The notes below the pieces were generated by a model, which had not been told where the DNA came from, searched no databases, and saw only the letters and a list, made by a program, of their open reading frames with translations. DNA of 64,000 bases, from positions 1 to 64,000 of the forward strand of contig QCTJ01000004.1 of assembly GCA_003211205.1 (NCBI GenBank), written 5' to 3'. Positions 8,442-17,446 of this stretch are shown one piece after another. Position 1 is the first letter of the stretch; each line of letters begins with the position of its first letter. Both the position numbers and the translations under genes were made by a program. Origin of the DNA: Synechococcus sp. AG-673-F03 (GTDB lineage Bacteria; Cyanobacteriota; Cyanobacteriia; PCC-6307; Cyanobiaceae).

Positions 8442-9620
8442 TTAGGGGTCGATCCATTCGAGACTGTCGCAGCCCGACTGTTTCAGTCGATCCAGCGCTT
8501 CAGCATGATCGCTGCAGGCACGATGATCCAGCACGCTGATCCTTCCCTGCTGGTGAAGTGCCATCTGGCGTTGCAGTGCCAATTCCAGAGTTTGGTTGGG
8601 CCCATAACAGATCAGTGCCGCGGTCTCTTCATGGGTTGTGGTGATGGAATCTCCCGGGAGATCCCTGATGTCATCAACGCAGTAGCTGAATCCAAGACCT
8701 GTTGCCTCAGCACCTTCACCACCAAGTCTTCTGACCAGTGAGTCGTATCGTCCGCCGCGCGCAATGACAACGGGAGCGGATGTTCCCTGACAGACCAGTT
8801 GCAGCACGATTCCGTCGTAGAGCTCGTAATGAGGTTGGAATGTGGGGTCGAGTTGCAGTTGCAGCCCCGACTGTTCAGCAAGAGGGTGCAGATGTCTGAA
8901 CAGTCTCTGCAGCTGCTTCAGCACCGCTTGATTCGGATACTGCAGATCCAGTGCGTTGAGGATGTCTTGGGGACTGCCTCGTCGGTCGAGCCAGTAAGCC
9001 AAGTTCTGATGGGCATCGTTGTCTAATCCCAGATCCTGTAGTCCCAGGCGGTCGTACTGACTGAGGCAGGCGCGGATCCTGTGTCTCTGCCTCGATTCAA
9101 ACGGTTCGAGCAACAGGTCCATCAAGCTGGTGTGTCCGATCAACAGCCTCGGTTGATGGCTTTCGTTCAGGTTCAGGCCCTTCAGCGATGCCAGCAAGAG
9201 ACTGAACAACTCCAGTTCTGACTCAACACCCAGGCCTCCGAACAGCTCAACACCGCAGTGCAGGTTTTCCTCAATGCACTGACCGCCTTCGTCGGCGGTT
9301 CTGGATTCAAAAACCGTTCCGCAACTCCAGAGTCGTAGTGGTCGTTGGCGTTCTAACAGTCGTGTGCAGGCTGCTCTGGCAATCGAGGCAGTCAGTTCTG
9401 GTCTCAATCCCAGTGGTTCATCCGAAACAAGTCGCACGATGTCTCGGCTGTCGATGGCTCCTCCTGCCTTGAGTGTGTCCATCCGTTCAATCCTGGGAGG
9501 TGTGACTTCCTCGTATCCCCAAAGACGAAACACCTCAGCCAGTGTTTCCCTGAGTTCCTGGTTGCGTTGAACCTGCTGAGGATTGAGATCTCTCACGCCT
9601 GAGGCGGGTTGCAGGGCCAT
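8442..9620 (-). CDS. hisZ: ATP phosphoribosyltransferase regulatory subunit HisZ
   Basis: A 392-residue paralogue of histidyl-tRNA synthetase that activates short-form HisG at the first step of histidine synthesis. The class II synthetase-like core shows: GVRDLNPQQ near the start, EEVTPPRIERMDTLKAG, LRPELTASIARAA (motif 2 region) and ARGGRYDSLVRRLGG (motif 3 region). It lacks the C-terminal anticodon-binding domain of HisS, and its length fits HisZ. HisS is the alternative, but the sequence pattern at the N-terminus and the missing domain favour HisZ. Confidence 0.93.
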   Translation of the reverse strand: MALQPASGVRDLNPQQVQRNQELRETLAEVFRLWGYEEVTPPRIERMDTLKAGGAIDSRDIVRLVSDEPLGLRPELTASIARAACTRLLERQRPLRLWSCGTVFESRTADEGGQCIEENLHCGVELFGGLGVESELELFSLLLASLKGLNLNESHQPRLLIGHTSLMDLLLEPFESRQRHRIRACLSQYDRLGLQDLGLDNDAHQNLAYWLDRRGSPQDILNALDLQYPNQAVLKQLQRLFRHLHPLAEQSGLQLQLDPTFQPHYELYDGIVLQLVCQGTSAPVVIARGGRYDSLVRRLGGEGAEATGLGFSYCVDDIRDLPGDSITTTHEETAALICYGPNQTLELALQRQMALHQQGRISVLDHRACSDHAEALDRLKQSGCDSLEWIDP

Positions 9621-9662
9621 CGCACCTATCGCTGCTTCGATCAGGATCCCATGGCCTGGGTT

Positions 9663-10532
9663 TCAGTCTGAGTAGAGCTGTTCTGCGAAAGGTTCGACCC
9701 CCTCGAGTTCTCTCTGAAGTGCGCTGTGCAGCCGGGGTCCAGTGGCCAGAATTCGACCGGATGACACGTCGTAACTCTGGGCTCGGTAATCACTGACCTC
9801 ACCACCTGCGATCACCACCAAAGCAGCGCCAGCTGTGAGATCCCAGGGAGATAAACCTCGCTCCCAGTAACCGTCGAGTCGTCCTGCAGCCACATAGGCC
9901 AAATCAACTGCTGCGGCACCACCGCGGCGTACACCCCTTGTTTTGTGGGTCAACCGGCAGAACTCCGCGTAGTTGTTGTCCACGCGTTCCCTGCGGTCAT
10001 AGGCGAATCCTGTAACTAGCAGGCTGTCTTCCAATGACGAGCAGCCACTCACCTCGATGCGATGGTCATGGAGGAACGCTCCTGTGCCTGGACAACACCA
10101 GAACACCTCCTCTAAAAACGGAACAGCCACTGCTCCAAGGATCGGAAGACCTCTCCAGAGCAAGCCGATAGATGTGGCAAAAAAGGGGTATCCGTGCGCG
10201 AAATTCGTGGTGCCATCGAGAGGATCAACACACCAGCACAGTTCGGAAACATCACCCTGAGCTCCTGATTCCTCCGACAACACTGGAATCTCGGGGGTTG
10301 CCTCGCTAAGACCGCTCAGCACGACTTTCTCGGCAGCTAGGTCTGCATCGGTGACCAGATCTCCGGCTCGTCCTTTCTCTCGGATCGAGACGCGTTGTCC
10401 GTAATGCTGCATCAGCACCGATCCACCCAGGGCAGCTGTCGCTCTGGCGACCTGACTGAGTTCTTCGAGTCTCATCGACGTCAGCCCGGCGTCTACTGCG
10501 ACTGCATCGCAATCAAGAAGTTGCTTTGTCAT
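9663..10532 (-). CDS. Inositol monophosphatase family protein
   Basis: A magnesium-dependent sugar or inositol phosphatase of about 289 residues. The metal-binding motifs are present: LSEESG, then CWCVDPLDGTTNFAHGYPFF and later LSPWDLTAGAALV. These are the two signatures of the IMPase family. In cyanobacteria such enzymes may act on inositol phosphate, histidinol phosphate or fructose bisphosphate; which one cannot be read here, although hisZ is the next gene downstream. The ATG at 10532 overlaps the stop of the upstream ferredoxin gene as ATGA, which supports this start over the internal ATG 19 codons in. Confidence 0.9.
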   Translation of the reverse strand: MTKQLLDCDAVAVDAGLTSMRLEELSQVARATAALGGSVLMQHYGQRVSIREKGRAGDLVTDADLAAEKVVLSGLSEATPEIPVLSEESGAQGDVSELCWCVDPLDGTTNFAHGYPFFATSIGLLWRGLPILGAVAVPFLEEVFWCCPGTGAFLHDHRIEVSGCSSLEDSLLVTGFAYDRRERVDNNYAEFCRLTHKTRGVRRGGAAAVDLAYVAAGRLDGYWERGLSPWDLTAGAALVVIAGGEVSDYRAQSYDVSSGRILATGPRLHSALQRELEGVEPFAEQLYSD

Positions 10533-10912
10533 TCCTTCCAGGTTTCGAGTTCCTCAAGAGGGATGTCTCGAGTGATCTTGCCCCGGCCGAAGTGGCGACC
10601 GAATTGCAGGTCGTAGACCTCATCCTCATCCTGAGTTTCCACGACAAGCGGGCCTACGGCTCTTGCCACGCAGAGAAGCCCATAGCCCTTGGATCTCAGT
10701 TCTTTAGAGAGTCCCATGGCTTCCCGTTGATCCAGTTCACCCTGCTGAACACGAACAGCGCAGGTTGTGCAACATCCGTTTCTGCACGAAAAAGGCAGTG
10801 GATCTCCCTGCTGTTCAAAGCTCTGCAGGATGTAGTCACCCTCTGGCACCTCATGGGAAATCACCCGACCTTGCTGTCTCCAGTGGATGGTGACCCGATG
10901 AGTCGGCCTCAT
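10529..10912 (-). CDS. [2Fe-2S] plant-type ferredoxin with C-terminal extension
   Basis: A 127-residue electron carrier. The cluster motif is FSCRNGCCTTCAVRV with the fourth cysteine in GYGLLCVARAVGPLVVET, the plant-type pattern C-x4-CxxC-xn-C. After the fold comes a charged tail of about 30 residues (DLQFGRHFGRGKI, DIPLEELETWKE) not found in photosynthetic PetF, so this is one of the minor ferredoxins. It is translationally coupled to the IMPase-family gene downstream. It lies divergent to tRNA-Ser. Confidence 0.92.
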   Translation of the reverse strand: MRPTHRVTIHWRQQGRVISHEVPEGDYILQSFEQQGDPLPFSCRNGCCTTCAVRVQQGELDQREAMGLSKELRSKGYGLLCVARAVGPLVVETQDEDEVYDLQFGRHFGRGKITRDIPLEELETWKE

Positions 10913-10964
10913 TCAGTTCGGATGGAAACGCCCTGCTACATTCTGACTTGCCAGACGAGCCCCT

Positions 10965-11051
10965 GGAGAGGTGGCCGAGTGGTCGAAGGCGCAGCACTGG
11001 AAATGCTGTATAGGGGCAACTCTATCGAGGGTTCGAATCCCTCCCTCTCCG
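10965..11051 (+). tRNA. tRNA-Ser (anticodon GGA)
   Basis: An 87-base class II tRNA. Acceptor arms GGAGAGG (10965-10971) and CCTCTCC (11044-11050) pair fully, with discriminator G at 11051. The D arm follows (TGGCCGAGTGGTCGAAGGC), then the anticodon stem CAGCA/TGCTG around loop CTGGAAA giving anticodon GGA. A long variable arm (TAGGGGCAACTCTA) is typical of serine tRNA. The T arm is GAGGGTTCGAATCCCTC. CCA is not encoded. It decodes UCU and UCC. Confidence 0.97.
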
Positions 11052-11059
11052 TTTTTCAG

Positions 11060-11083
11060 CCGGTCCTAAGGGACCGGTTTTTT
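11060..11083 (+). terminator. Rho-independent terminator of tRNA-Ser
   Basis: A perfect 7-base-pair stem, CCGGTCC (11060-11066) and GGACCGG (11071-11077), with a four-base loop TAAG and a run of six T. It begins 9 bases after the tRNA, so it should end its transcript. Confidence 0.92.
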
Positions 11084-11163
11084 ATTGCAATATTCGCAGT
11101 GATCGATCTCCAGTGATCAATCTCCAATACTCGATGACTCCAATCGATCCAACAAACGCTTGT

Positions 11164-11979
11164 TCAGCCGAATCGACCTGACACGTAATCCTGTGTGGCT
11201 TGTTGCGATGGTGAATTGAAGATCATTTCTGTTTCGTTGAACTCCACGAGATAGCCGACTTTCCCAGATCCTCCTTCGACCGCTTCAGCATTAAAGAAAG
11301 CGGTCATATCACTCACTCTCAAGGCCTGCTGCATATTGTGCGTGACAATCACGATTGTGAAACTCTTTTTCAATTCATGCATTGTTTCCTCGATTTTTAA
11401 TGTCGAGATTGGATCCAGAGCGGAGCAAGGCTCATCCATCAGGATCACTTCCGGCTGAATCGCAATTGTTCGCGCGATGCAGAGGCGTTGTTGTTGGCCA
11501 CCAGATAAGGAATAACCACTCTCATTAAGTTTGTCTTTGCACTCATCCCAAACTGCAGCTTGGCGTAGGGAACGTTCAACCAACTCATCCATATTTCCGG
11601 AATAGCCGTTGATTCGAGCTCCAAAAGCAATATTTTCGTAGATACTTTTTGGGAAAGGATTCGGTTGCTGGAATACCATGCCAATCCGTCGCCTCACTTC
11701 CACCGGATCAACTGATGGGCCATAAAGATCTGCTCCATCAAACAGCACGCTGCCTTTCAGGCTGCAGCCCTCAATCAGATCATTCATCCGATTCAGTGCT
11801 CTCAGAACCGTTGATTTTCCGCACCCTGATGGGCCGATGAATGCGGTGACTTTGCCTCGAGGAATATCGCAGTAAACGTTCTTCACGGCTTCATAACTGC
11901 CGTAGCTAATAGTGGTGTTCTGAATGGAGAGGCAGATGTCTTTTGAAGCTGCGGTGCTCTGTTGGCTGGAGGACGTCAT
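11164..11979 (-). CDS. pstB: Phosphate ABC transporter ATP-binding protein PstB
   Basis: ATPase of the high-affinity phosphate importer. Walker A is [20 protein letters not shown], the Q-loop is [13 protein letters not shown], the signature [14 protein letters not shown] and Walker [14 protein letters not shown]; the closing [17 protein letters not shown] is distinctive for PstB. The 271-residue length is normal. It sits 60 bases downstream of pstA in the order C-A-B. No phoU or pstS follows; marine Synechococcus generally keep pstS elsewhere. Confidence 0.96.
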   Translation of the reverse strand: MTSSSQQSTAASKDICLSIQNTTISYGSYEAVKNVYCDIPRGKVTAFIGPSGCGKSTVLRALNRMNDLIEGCSLKGSVLFDGADLYGPSVDPVEVRRRIGMVFQQPNPFPKSIYENIAFGARINGYSGNMDELVERSLRQAAVWDECKDKLNESGYSLSGGQQQRLCIARTIAIQPEVILMDEPCSALDPISTLKIEETMHELKKSFTIVIVTHNMQQALRVSDMTAFFNAEAVEGGSGKVGYLVEFNETEMIFNSPSQQATQDYVSGRFG

Positions 11980-12039
11980 GAGGTGTGACCGACTTTTTGA
12001 AAAAACTGGAAATCAAGTGATCGGTTAAATGTTGTTATC

Positions 12040-12945
12040 TCAAGTGGAGGCAAAGCGTCTTAGCCACCGAGCAAACAGATTGATGAGCAGGATAAATAGA
12101 ACAAGCACGAACGATGCTGCCCATGCGAGTTCGTTCTGGGATTCATAGGGCAGCGTCGCAAAGTTGTAGATGAGTACTGAAAGTGTTGCAATTGGGTTGA
12201 AAAACGCATCGAATCCCTCGGGCCAGAAGGGTGAAAACAAAGCTGTGAAAATCAATGGGGCTGTCTCTCCTGCTGCTCTCGCGATCGATAACACCACACC
12301 CGTGGCAATGGGTGTGAAGGCTGAAGGAAGGGTGATTCGCAGAATCGTGACGAACTTGGATGCGCCTACACCCAATGCGGCGCGTCGGAGGTCGTCGGGA
12401 ACCAACTTGAGGCCTTCGTCGGTGGTCTTGATGACCGTCGGCAACATCAAAATCGATAATGCAACTCCACCCGCAATTGCACTGTAGGAGTTTCCAAAAA
12501 TAATCTTTGTTTTGACGATCACGGCATAAACAAAGACACCGGCAATTATCGATGGGACACCCGCCATCACGTTGGTCCCGAAGCGAATAAAATTCGCAAA
12601 AACCCCACCTCCTGAATACTCAGCAAGGAAAATTCCACCTCCTACCCCGACTGGAATGGCGATTAGAGCAGATAGAAAGGTGACTATGATTGTGCCGATC
12701 ACCGCATTGCCAATTCCGCCACCTTCAAGTCCTGTGGATGCTGCAGTGAACAGAGTCAGGTTGAGTACACTACCACCCTTGATCAGCACATAAGCCAGTA
12801 CGGCAACTAACGGTAGAACAGCAATTAATGAAAATAATCCGACCAAAAATGTGAGAATTTTATTGAGTAAATTGCGCCTCAAGCCCTGCTTATACGACAG
12901 GTCAGGAATGTCTCGTCTCAGGCTTGCTGTTGGTGAAATTGCCAT
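12040..12945 (-). CDS. pstA: Phosphate ABC transporter permease PstA
   Basis: Inner membrane channel subunit of the Pst system, 301 residues with about six membrane segments. Typical stretches are GIFLAEYSGGG, GVPSIIAGVFVYA and LPTVIKTTDEGLKLVPDDLRRAALGVGASKF, the last being the EAA loop contacting PstB. It begins 3 bases after the pstC stop. Together with PstC it forms the phosphate pore. Confidence 0.96.
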   Translation of the reverse strand: MAISPTASLRRDIPDLSYKQGLRRNLLNKILTFLVGLFSLIAVLPLVAVLAYVLIKGGSVLNLTLFTAASTGLEGGGIGNAVIGTIIVTFLSALIAIPVGVGGGIFLAEYSGGGVFANFIRFGTNVMAGVPSIIAGVFVYAVIVKTKIIFGNSYSAIAGGVALSILMLPTVIKTTDEGLKLVPDDLRRAALGVGASKFVTILRITLPSAFTPIATGVVLSIARAAGETAPLIFTALFSPFWPEGFDAFFNPIATLSVLIYNFATLPYESQNELAWAASFVLVLFILLINLFARWLRRFAST

Positions 12946-12948
12946 GGT

Positions 12949-13896
12949 TCAGTACTTCAGACTCAGACGTTTGACCAACCATTGGGCCAGGAGGTTCACC
13001 ACCAGGGTGAGAATCATCAAGATGAATGCTGCATACATCAGCGACGAAACTTGGCTTCCGTCGGCTTCTCCAAACTGATTGGCAAGCATTGCTGAAATGG
13101 TGTTTCCCGGTGCCAGCAGTGACCAGCTGAAGGTGTTGGAATTGCCAATGATCATGGTGACGGCCATTGTTTCACCCATGGCACGTCCCAGGGCCAGCAT
13201 GACGCCACCCACAATTCCCGAAATCGCAGCGGGCAGCATCACGTTGAGAATCGCCCCCCAGCGCGTCGTGCCAACGCCGTAGGCGGCTTGACGCAGCTTC
13301 ATCGGCACCTGGTTGAGTGAGTCCCTCGAGATCGCCGTGATGATCGGCAGAATCATCACAACGAGAATCAAAACCGCAGGTGCGATTCCAGGTCCCATGG
13401 GATCTGTTGAAAAGAAAGGCAGCCAGCCCAGGATCTTGTGCAGGACTTCAAGGAATGGACGGATGAACGGTTCCATCACGAAGATGGCCCAAAGGCCTAA
13501 CACCACTGAGGGAATTGCCGCTAGCAGCTCCACCATCAATCCGATCAGCGTTCGGATTTTCAGGGGAATGATGTTTTCGGTGATGAAGATCGCTGTTCCT
13601 ACGCCGAGAGGTACTGCAATCAGCAATGCCAACAGCGATGTCAGCAGCGTTCCGTAAATGGCTGTGAAGGCTCCGTATTCATCTTTGACGGGATTCCAAT
13701 TGGAGGTCACCAGAAATGACCAGCCGTATCGGCCCATCGAATCCACCGATCCCCAGAACACCACAATGAGGATGGCCAGCAGCACCATTGCCACCACCGA
13801 GGCCAGCAGGAACGCCAGGATCCTGAAGCCGCCATCCACCGATTTCTCCATCGGCGGACGTCGCCGTAAGCGATAAAGCTCCAACGACCTGGGCAT
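12949..13896 (-). CDS. pstC: Phosphate ABC transporter permease PstC
   Basis: First gene of the pst operon, 315 residues. It has a cytoplasmic basic N-terminus (LYRLRRRPPMEKS), about six membrane segments, the family stretches GTAIFITENIIP and AAIPSVVLGLWAIF, and the EAA-like loop NQVPMKLRQAAYGVGTTRW. An ATG at 13896 is the start. Its upstream region is shared with divergent dnaK1 and contains a sequence resembling one half of a cyanobacterial Pho box. Confidence 0.95.
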   Translation of the reverse strand: MPRSLELYRLRRRPPMEKSVDGGFRILAFLLASVVAMVLLAILIVVFWGSVDSMGRYGWSFLVTSNWNPVKDEYGAFTAIYGTLLTSLLALLIAVPLGVGTAIFITENIIPLKIRTLIGLMVELLAAIPSVVLGLWAIFVMEPFIRPFLEVLHKILGWLPFFSTDPMGPGIAPAVLILVVMILPIITAISRDSLNQVPMKLRQAAYGVGTTRWGAILNVMLPAAISGIVGGVMLALGRAMGETMAVTMIIGNSNTFSWSLLAPGNTISAMLANQFGEADGSQVSSLMYAAFILMILTLVVNLLAQWLVKRLSLKY

Positions 13897-13951
13897 TCTG
13901 TTCTGAACAGACCCTTGAAACGTACCGTTCCAACGGGCCCCGCATCACTAA

Positions 13952-13963
13952 GTGCGGGTTAAC
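13952..13963 (-). promoter_or_regulatory. Possible Pho-box half site upstream of pstC
   Basis: On the minus strand GTTAACCC (13963-13956) is followed after three bases by CTTA. Cyanobacterial PhoB/SphR sites are tandem repeats built on a TTAACC core with short spacers. One repeat matches well, the other only in four bases, about 56-67 bases before the pstC start. Suggestive only. Confidence 0.3.
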
Positions 13964-14041
13964 GAACCCTTCGGGATTGCTTGTGTGAGGGCTGGGTGAG
14001 AGTTGTTTGGGCCGTTACCGTGGAATTTCACACAGGCTTTT

Positions 14042-16045
14042 ATGGGCCGGATCGTCGGAATCGACCTGGGTACCACCAATTCCGTCGTGGCTGTTCTTGA
14101 GGCCGGGCGGCCCGTGGTGATTGCCAATGCGGAGGGGACCCGTACGACCCCTTCTGTTTTGGGCTACACCAAAGACAACGAATTACTGGTAGGTCAACCG
14201 GCCCGTCGTCAGCTGGTTCTCAATCCGCGCAACACCTTCTCCAATCTCAAGCGTTTTGTCGGTCGGGCCTGGGATGAGCTCGATGACGGATCACTCACCG
14301 TTCCCTATACGGTCCGTTCCAACAGCCAGGGCAATGTCCGCGTGGCTTGCCCTCAGACCGAGCGGGAGTATGCCCCAGAGGAACTCGTGGCCAGCATCCT
14401 GCGCAAGCTGGTGGATGACGCTTCCACCTATCTCGGAGAAGAGGTGGAATCAGCAGTCATCACTGTTCCCGCGTATTTCAATGATGCCCAGCGTCAGGCC
14501 ACTCGTGATGCCGGTCGCTTGGCGGGTATCAATGTTGAGCGGATTCTCAACGAACCCACCGCTGCTGCTCTCGCTTACGGGTTTGATCGCAGTGCGGTCC
14601 GTCGCGCCCTTGTGTTTGATCTCGGCGGCGGAACCTTCGATGTATCGCTGTTGAGGATCGCCAATGGTGTTTTCGATGTCAAAGCCACCAATGGAGACAC
14701 CCAACTGGGTGGCAACGACTTTGATCAACGCATTGTTGACTGGCTTGCGGAAGCGTTTCTCAAGGAGCACGCTGTCGACCTGAGGCGTGATCGTCAGGCA
14801 CTGCAACGACTCATCGAAGCTGCTGAAAAGGCCAAGCAGGAGCTCTCCGGGGTGACCTCAACCGCCGTTTCTCTGCCCTTCATTTCTACCGGCGCTGATG
14901 GTCCTCTTCACATCGAAACAACACTCGACCGGGAGACCTTCGAGGGATTGTGCCCTGATCTTCTCGACCGGTTGCTCGTTCCGGTTCAGTCAGCGCTCAG
15001 AGATTCCGGTTGGGCCGCTGAAGACATTGATGACGTGGTGCTTGTTGGCGGAAGCACCCGCATGCCGATGGTGCAGCAGTTGGTCAGAACACTGATTCCC
15101 AATGATCCCTGCCAGTCGGTCAATCCAGATGAGGTCGTTTCTGTGGGTGCAGCTGTCCAGGCAGGAATTATCACCGGTGAATTGCGCGATCTGCTTCTCA
15201 ATGACGTCACGCCACTTTCGCTGGGCTTAGAAACCATCGGAGGGCTGATGAAGGTGCTGATTCCACGCAATACCCAGATACCAGTTCGGCAGTCCGATGT
15301 CTTCAGCACTTCGGAGCCCAATCAATCGTCTGTCGAAATTCATGTCTGGCAGGGAGAGCGTCAGATGGCGACAGACAACAAGTCACTCGGACGTTTCCGT
15401 CTCTCAGGTATTCCTCCCGCGCCCCGTGGTGTGCCTCAGATTCAGGTTGCCTTCGATATCGATGCCAACGGAATCCTTCAGGTGAGTGCAACGGATCGGA
15501 CGACAGGCCGTAAGCAGTCGGTGACCATTCAAGGAGGATCAACGCTCAGTGAGGATGAAATTCAGAGTCTCCTTGCTGAAGCCGAAGCACGCGCTGATGA
15601 AGACCGTCGCAAGCGCTCCACCATTGAGCGGCGTAATTCGGCGATGACCCTGGTGGCACAGGCAGAGCGGCGTCTTCGTGACGCTGCGCTGGAGCTCGGC
15701 CCCTATGGAGCTGAACGTCAGCAGAGAGCGGTGGAGATGTCGGTTCGCGATGTCCAGGATCTTCTGCAGCAGGATGATCTTCAGGAGCTCGAAATGGCTG
15801 TTAGCGGTCTTCAGGAAGCACTGTTTGGTCTGAACCGCCGTCTCACGGCTGAGCGTCAGACCGAAGCAGGTCCTTTGCAGGGACTGAAAAGCACTCTCGG
15901 CACTCTCAAGGACGAGCTGTTTGCCGAAGACGACTGGGATGATGACCCCTGGGCATCGCCACAATCCCGCTACGACCGCTACGACGGACGCATGAGCGGT
16001 GGACGAAGAGGGATGGACCCTTGGGATGATGACAACTTCCGCTGA
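14042..16045 (+). CDS. dnaK: Molecular chaperone DnaK (Hsp70, DnaK1 type)
   Basis: ATP-driven Hsp70 chaperone of about 667 residues. The ATPase domain opens with MGRIVGIDLGTTNSVV and contains LNEPTAAALAYGFDR, VFDLGGGTFDVSLLRI and VLVGGSTRMPMVQQL. The substrate-binding domain follows (NDVTPLSLGLETIGG, VFSTSEPNQSSVEIHVWQGER). The C-terminus is rich in aspartate and tryptophan (EDDWDDDPW) and lacks the EEVD-like end of the main DnaK, so this is one of several cyanobacterial DnaK paralogues, best matching DnaK1. I start at ATG 14042; a TTG-led extension to 14003 does not belong to the family. The overlapping J-protein downstream is a natural partner. Confidence 0.95.
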   Translation: MGRIVGIDLGTTNSVVAVLEAGRPVVIANAEGTRTTPSVLGYTKDNELLVGQPARRQLVLNPRNTFSNLKRFVGRAWDELDDGSLTVPYTVRSNSQGNVRVACPQTEREYAPEELVASILRKLVDDASTYLGEEVESAVITVPAYFNDAQRQATRDAGRLAGINVERILNEPTAAALAYGFDRSAVRRALVFDLGGGTFDVSLLRIANGVFDVKATNGDTQLGGNDFDQRIVDWLAEAFLKEHAVDLRRDRQALQRLIEAAEKAKQELSGVTSTAVSLPFISTGADGPLHIETTLDRETFEGLCPDLLDRLLVPVQSALRDSGWAAEDIDDVVLVGGSTRMPMVQQLVRTLIPNDPCQSVNPDEVVSVGAAVQAGIITGELRDLLLNDVTPLSLGLETIGGLMKVLIPRNTQIPVRQSDVFSTSEPNQSSVEIHVWQGERQMATDNKSLGRFRLSGIPPAPRGVPQIQVAFDIDANGILQVSATDRTTGRKQSVTIQGGSTLSEDEIQSLLAEAEARADEDRRKRSTIERRNSAMTLVAQAERRLRDAALELGPYGAERQQRAVEMSVRDVQDLLQQDDLQELEMAVSGLQEALFGLNRRLTAERQTEAGPLQGLKSTLGTLKDELFAEDDWDDDPWASPQSRYDRYDGRMSGGRRGMDPWDDDNFR

Positions 16046-16979
16046 ACCGGACTACTGGTCATTGCTTGGTCTGGAGCCTGGTGCTGCTCCCGACGCGCTC
16101 AAGCGTGCATTCAGGCGTGAAGCCAGACGCTGGCATCCCGATCTGAATGGTAATGATCGTCACGCCGAAGAACGCTTCAAGCTTGTCAATGAGGCCTATG
16201 CGGTACTCAGCAACCCTGACCGGCGCAAGGAATGGCAAACGCGCCAACGCGGAGGAGTTGCTGCAACTGACCCATTCAGCACTGGATTCCCCGATTTTGA
16301 GGACTACCTTGCTGTTGTGTTGGGGCTGGAACGAGAGCCTGTTCATCGAGAGCAGGCTCCAAGAGAACAGGTCCAGGACCTGCGAGAGCAGTCGTCAGAC
16401 CCCAGCACGGGGACTGATCAAGCTTATGGGGCTCACTGGCCTGAGGCCTCGCCGCAACCACCCCCTCCGGTCCGCAGTGAAGACGATCTGGAAACGGTCG
16501 TTGATCTTTCACCGGATCAGGCCCTTCAGGGCACAACCGTGGAGCTGGAACTAGGCGACGGCACCTTGGTTGAAGTCGGAACTCCGCCTCGGGCAGGAGA
16601 TGGTTGGCGGTTACGTCTGGAGGGTGTTGCACCCGGAGGACGCGATCATTTCCTGCATCTGCGTGTGATCACGGATGACGGTCTGCGTATTGATGGTCTT
16701 CGGGTGCATTACCGACTTGAGTTGCTGCCTCCGGATGCCGCGCTTGGCTGTGCCGTTGACGTGCCCACTCTTTCTGGCCCGGTGACCCTCCAGGTCCCTC
16801 CTGGTTCATCCAGCGGACGATTGTTGAGATTGCGCGGTCGCGGTCTTCAACTTGAAGACGATTGCGGCGACCAACTTGTGGAAATTGTGATTGTGATCCC
16901 AGCGGCTCTGGATGACGATGAACGGGCGCTTTATCAACGTCTGCAGGAACTCAGTCTCGAGCGAGCCAACGCTTTCTAA
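16026..16979 (+). CDS. J-domain co-chaperone, DnaJ/CbpA-like without zinc finger
   Basis: Hsp40 partner for DnaK, about 317 residues. The J-domain spans about residues 9-70 (DYWSLLGLEPGAAPDALKRAF, the HPD motif in RRWHPDLNG, then FKLVNEAYAVLSNP). A proline- and glutamine-rich linker follows, then a DnaJ C-terminal substrate-binding region (VVDLSPDQALQGTTVELELG through VPPGSSSGRLLRLRGRGLQ). The CxxCxGxG zinc repeats of type I DnaJ are absent. Starts at tandem ATG codons 16026 and 16029, inside the end of dnaK, so the two genes are coupled. This points to DnaK1 as the partner. Confidence 0.9.
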   Translation: MMTTSAEPDYWSLLGLEPGAAPDALKRAFRREARRWHPDLNGNDRHAEERFKLVNEAYAVLSNPDRRKEWQTRQRGGVAATDPFSTGFPDFEDYLAVVLGLEREPVHREQAPREQVQDLREQSSDPSTGTDQAYGAHWPEASPQPPPPVRSEDDLETVVDLSPDQALQGTTVELELGDGTLVEVGTPPRAGDGWRLRLEGVAPGGRDHFLHLRVITDDGLRIDGLRVHYRLELLPPDAALGCAVDVPTLSGPVTLQVPPGSSSGRLLRLRGRGLQLEDDCGDQLVEIVIVIPAALDDDERALYQRLQELSLERANAF

Positions 16980-17021
16980 GCCGCTGTTTCGATGAGAGAC
17001 TGCTGCTGACGATTGATCAGC

Positions 17022-17444
17022 ATGTTGGTTCACGTGCTCCTGTACGACGCAGGACAGGACAGCGAAGGCATTCACTCCCTCGAGCTTTCAGGTCAGACGG
17101 TGGTGTTGATGTTTGAGAACCGCGATGATGCTGATCGCTATGCCGGACTGCTTGAAGCGCAGGACTTTCCGACTCCCACCGTTGAAGCTCTCGATCGCGA
17201 GGAGATCGAGTTGTTCTGTCGTGAAGCCGGATATGAGGCCCGATTTGTCTCTGATGGTTTTGTGCCTAAGTCGGATGATGAACGCCTGATGCTGGCGCCA
17301 CCGAGTGCCAATCGTGACGTGGCCAATTGGCAGGAGCCGGACCAGGAGCCAACCCAGGGGCAGGGACTCCCATCCAAGGACGATTCCGATTCCTCCATCC
17401 AGGATCTTGATGATGTGAGGCGTCGCCTTGAGGGTCTTCTCTAA
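17022..17444 (+). CDS. DUF3110 domain protein
   Basis: About 140 residues, no known function. The N-terminal half (MLVHVLLYDAGQDSEGIHSL, then TVVLMFENRDDADRYAGLLEAQDFPTP, EEIELFCREAGY) matches the pattern of DUF3110, a small domain mostly limited to cyanobacteria and plastid lineages. The C-terminal third is acidic and glutamine-rich, probably disordered. ATG 17022 is chosen over TTG 17013. It sits 43 bases after the J-protein gene and 2 bases before murQ. Confidence 0.75.
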   Translation: MLVHVLLYDAGQDSEGIHSLELSGQTVVLMFENRDDADRYAGLLEAQDFPTPTVEALDREEIELFCREAGYEARFVSDGFVPKSDDERLMLAPPSANRDVANWQEPDQEPTQGQGLPSKDDSDSSIQDLDDVRRRLEGLL

Positions 17445-17446
17445 CC

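Noticed and set aside
14003-14041. Longer DnaK starting at TTG 14003
   Set aside because: The extra residues precede the invariant MGRIVGIDLGTTNS start and are not family-like.
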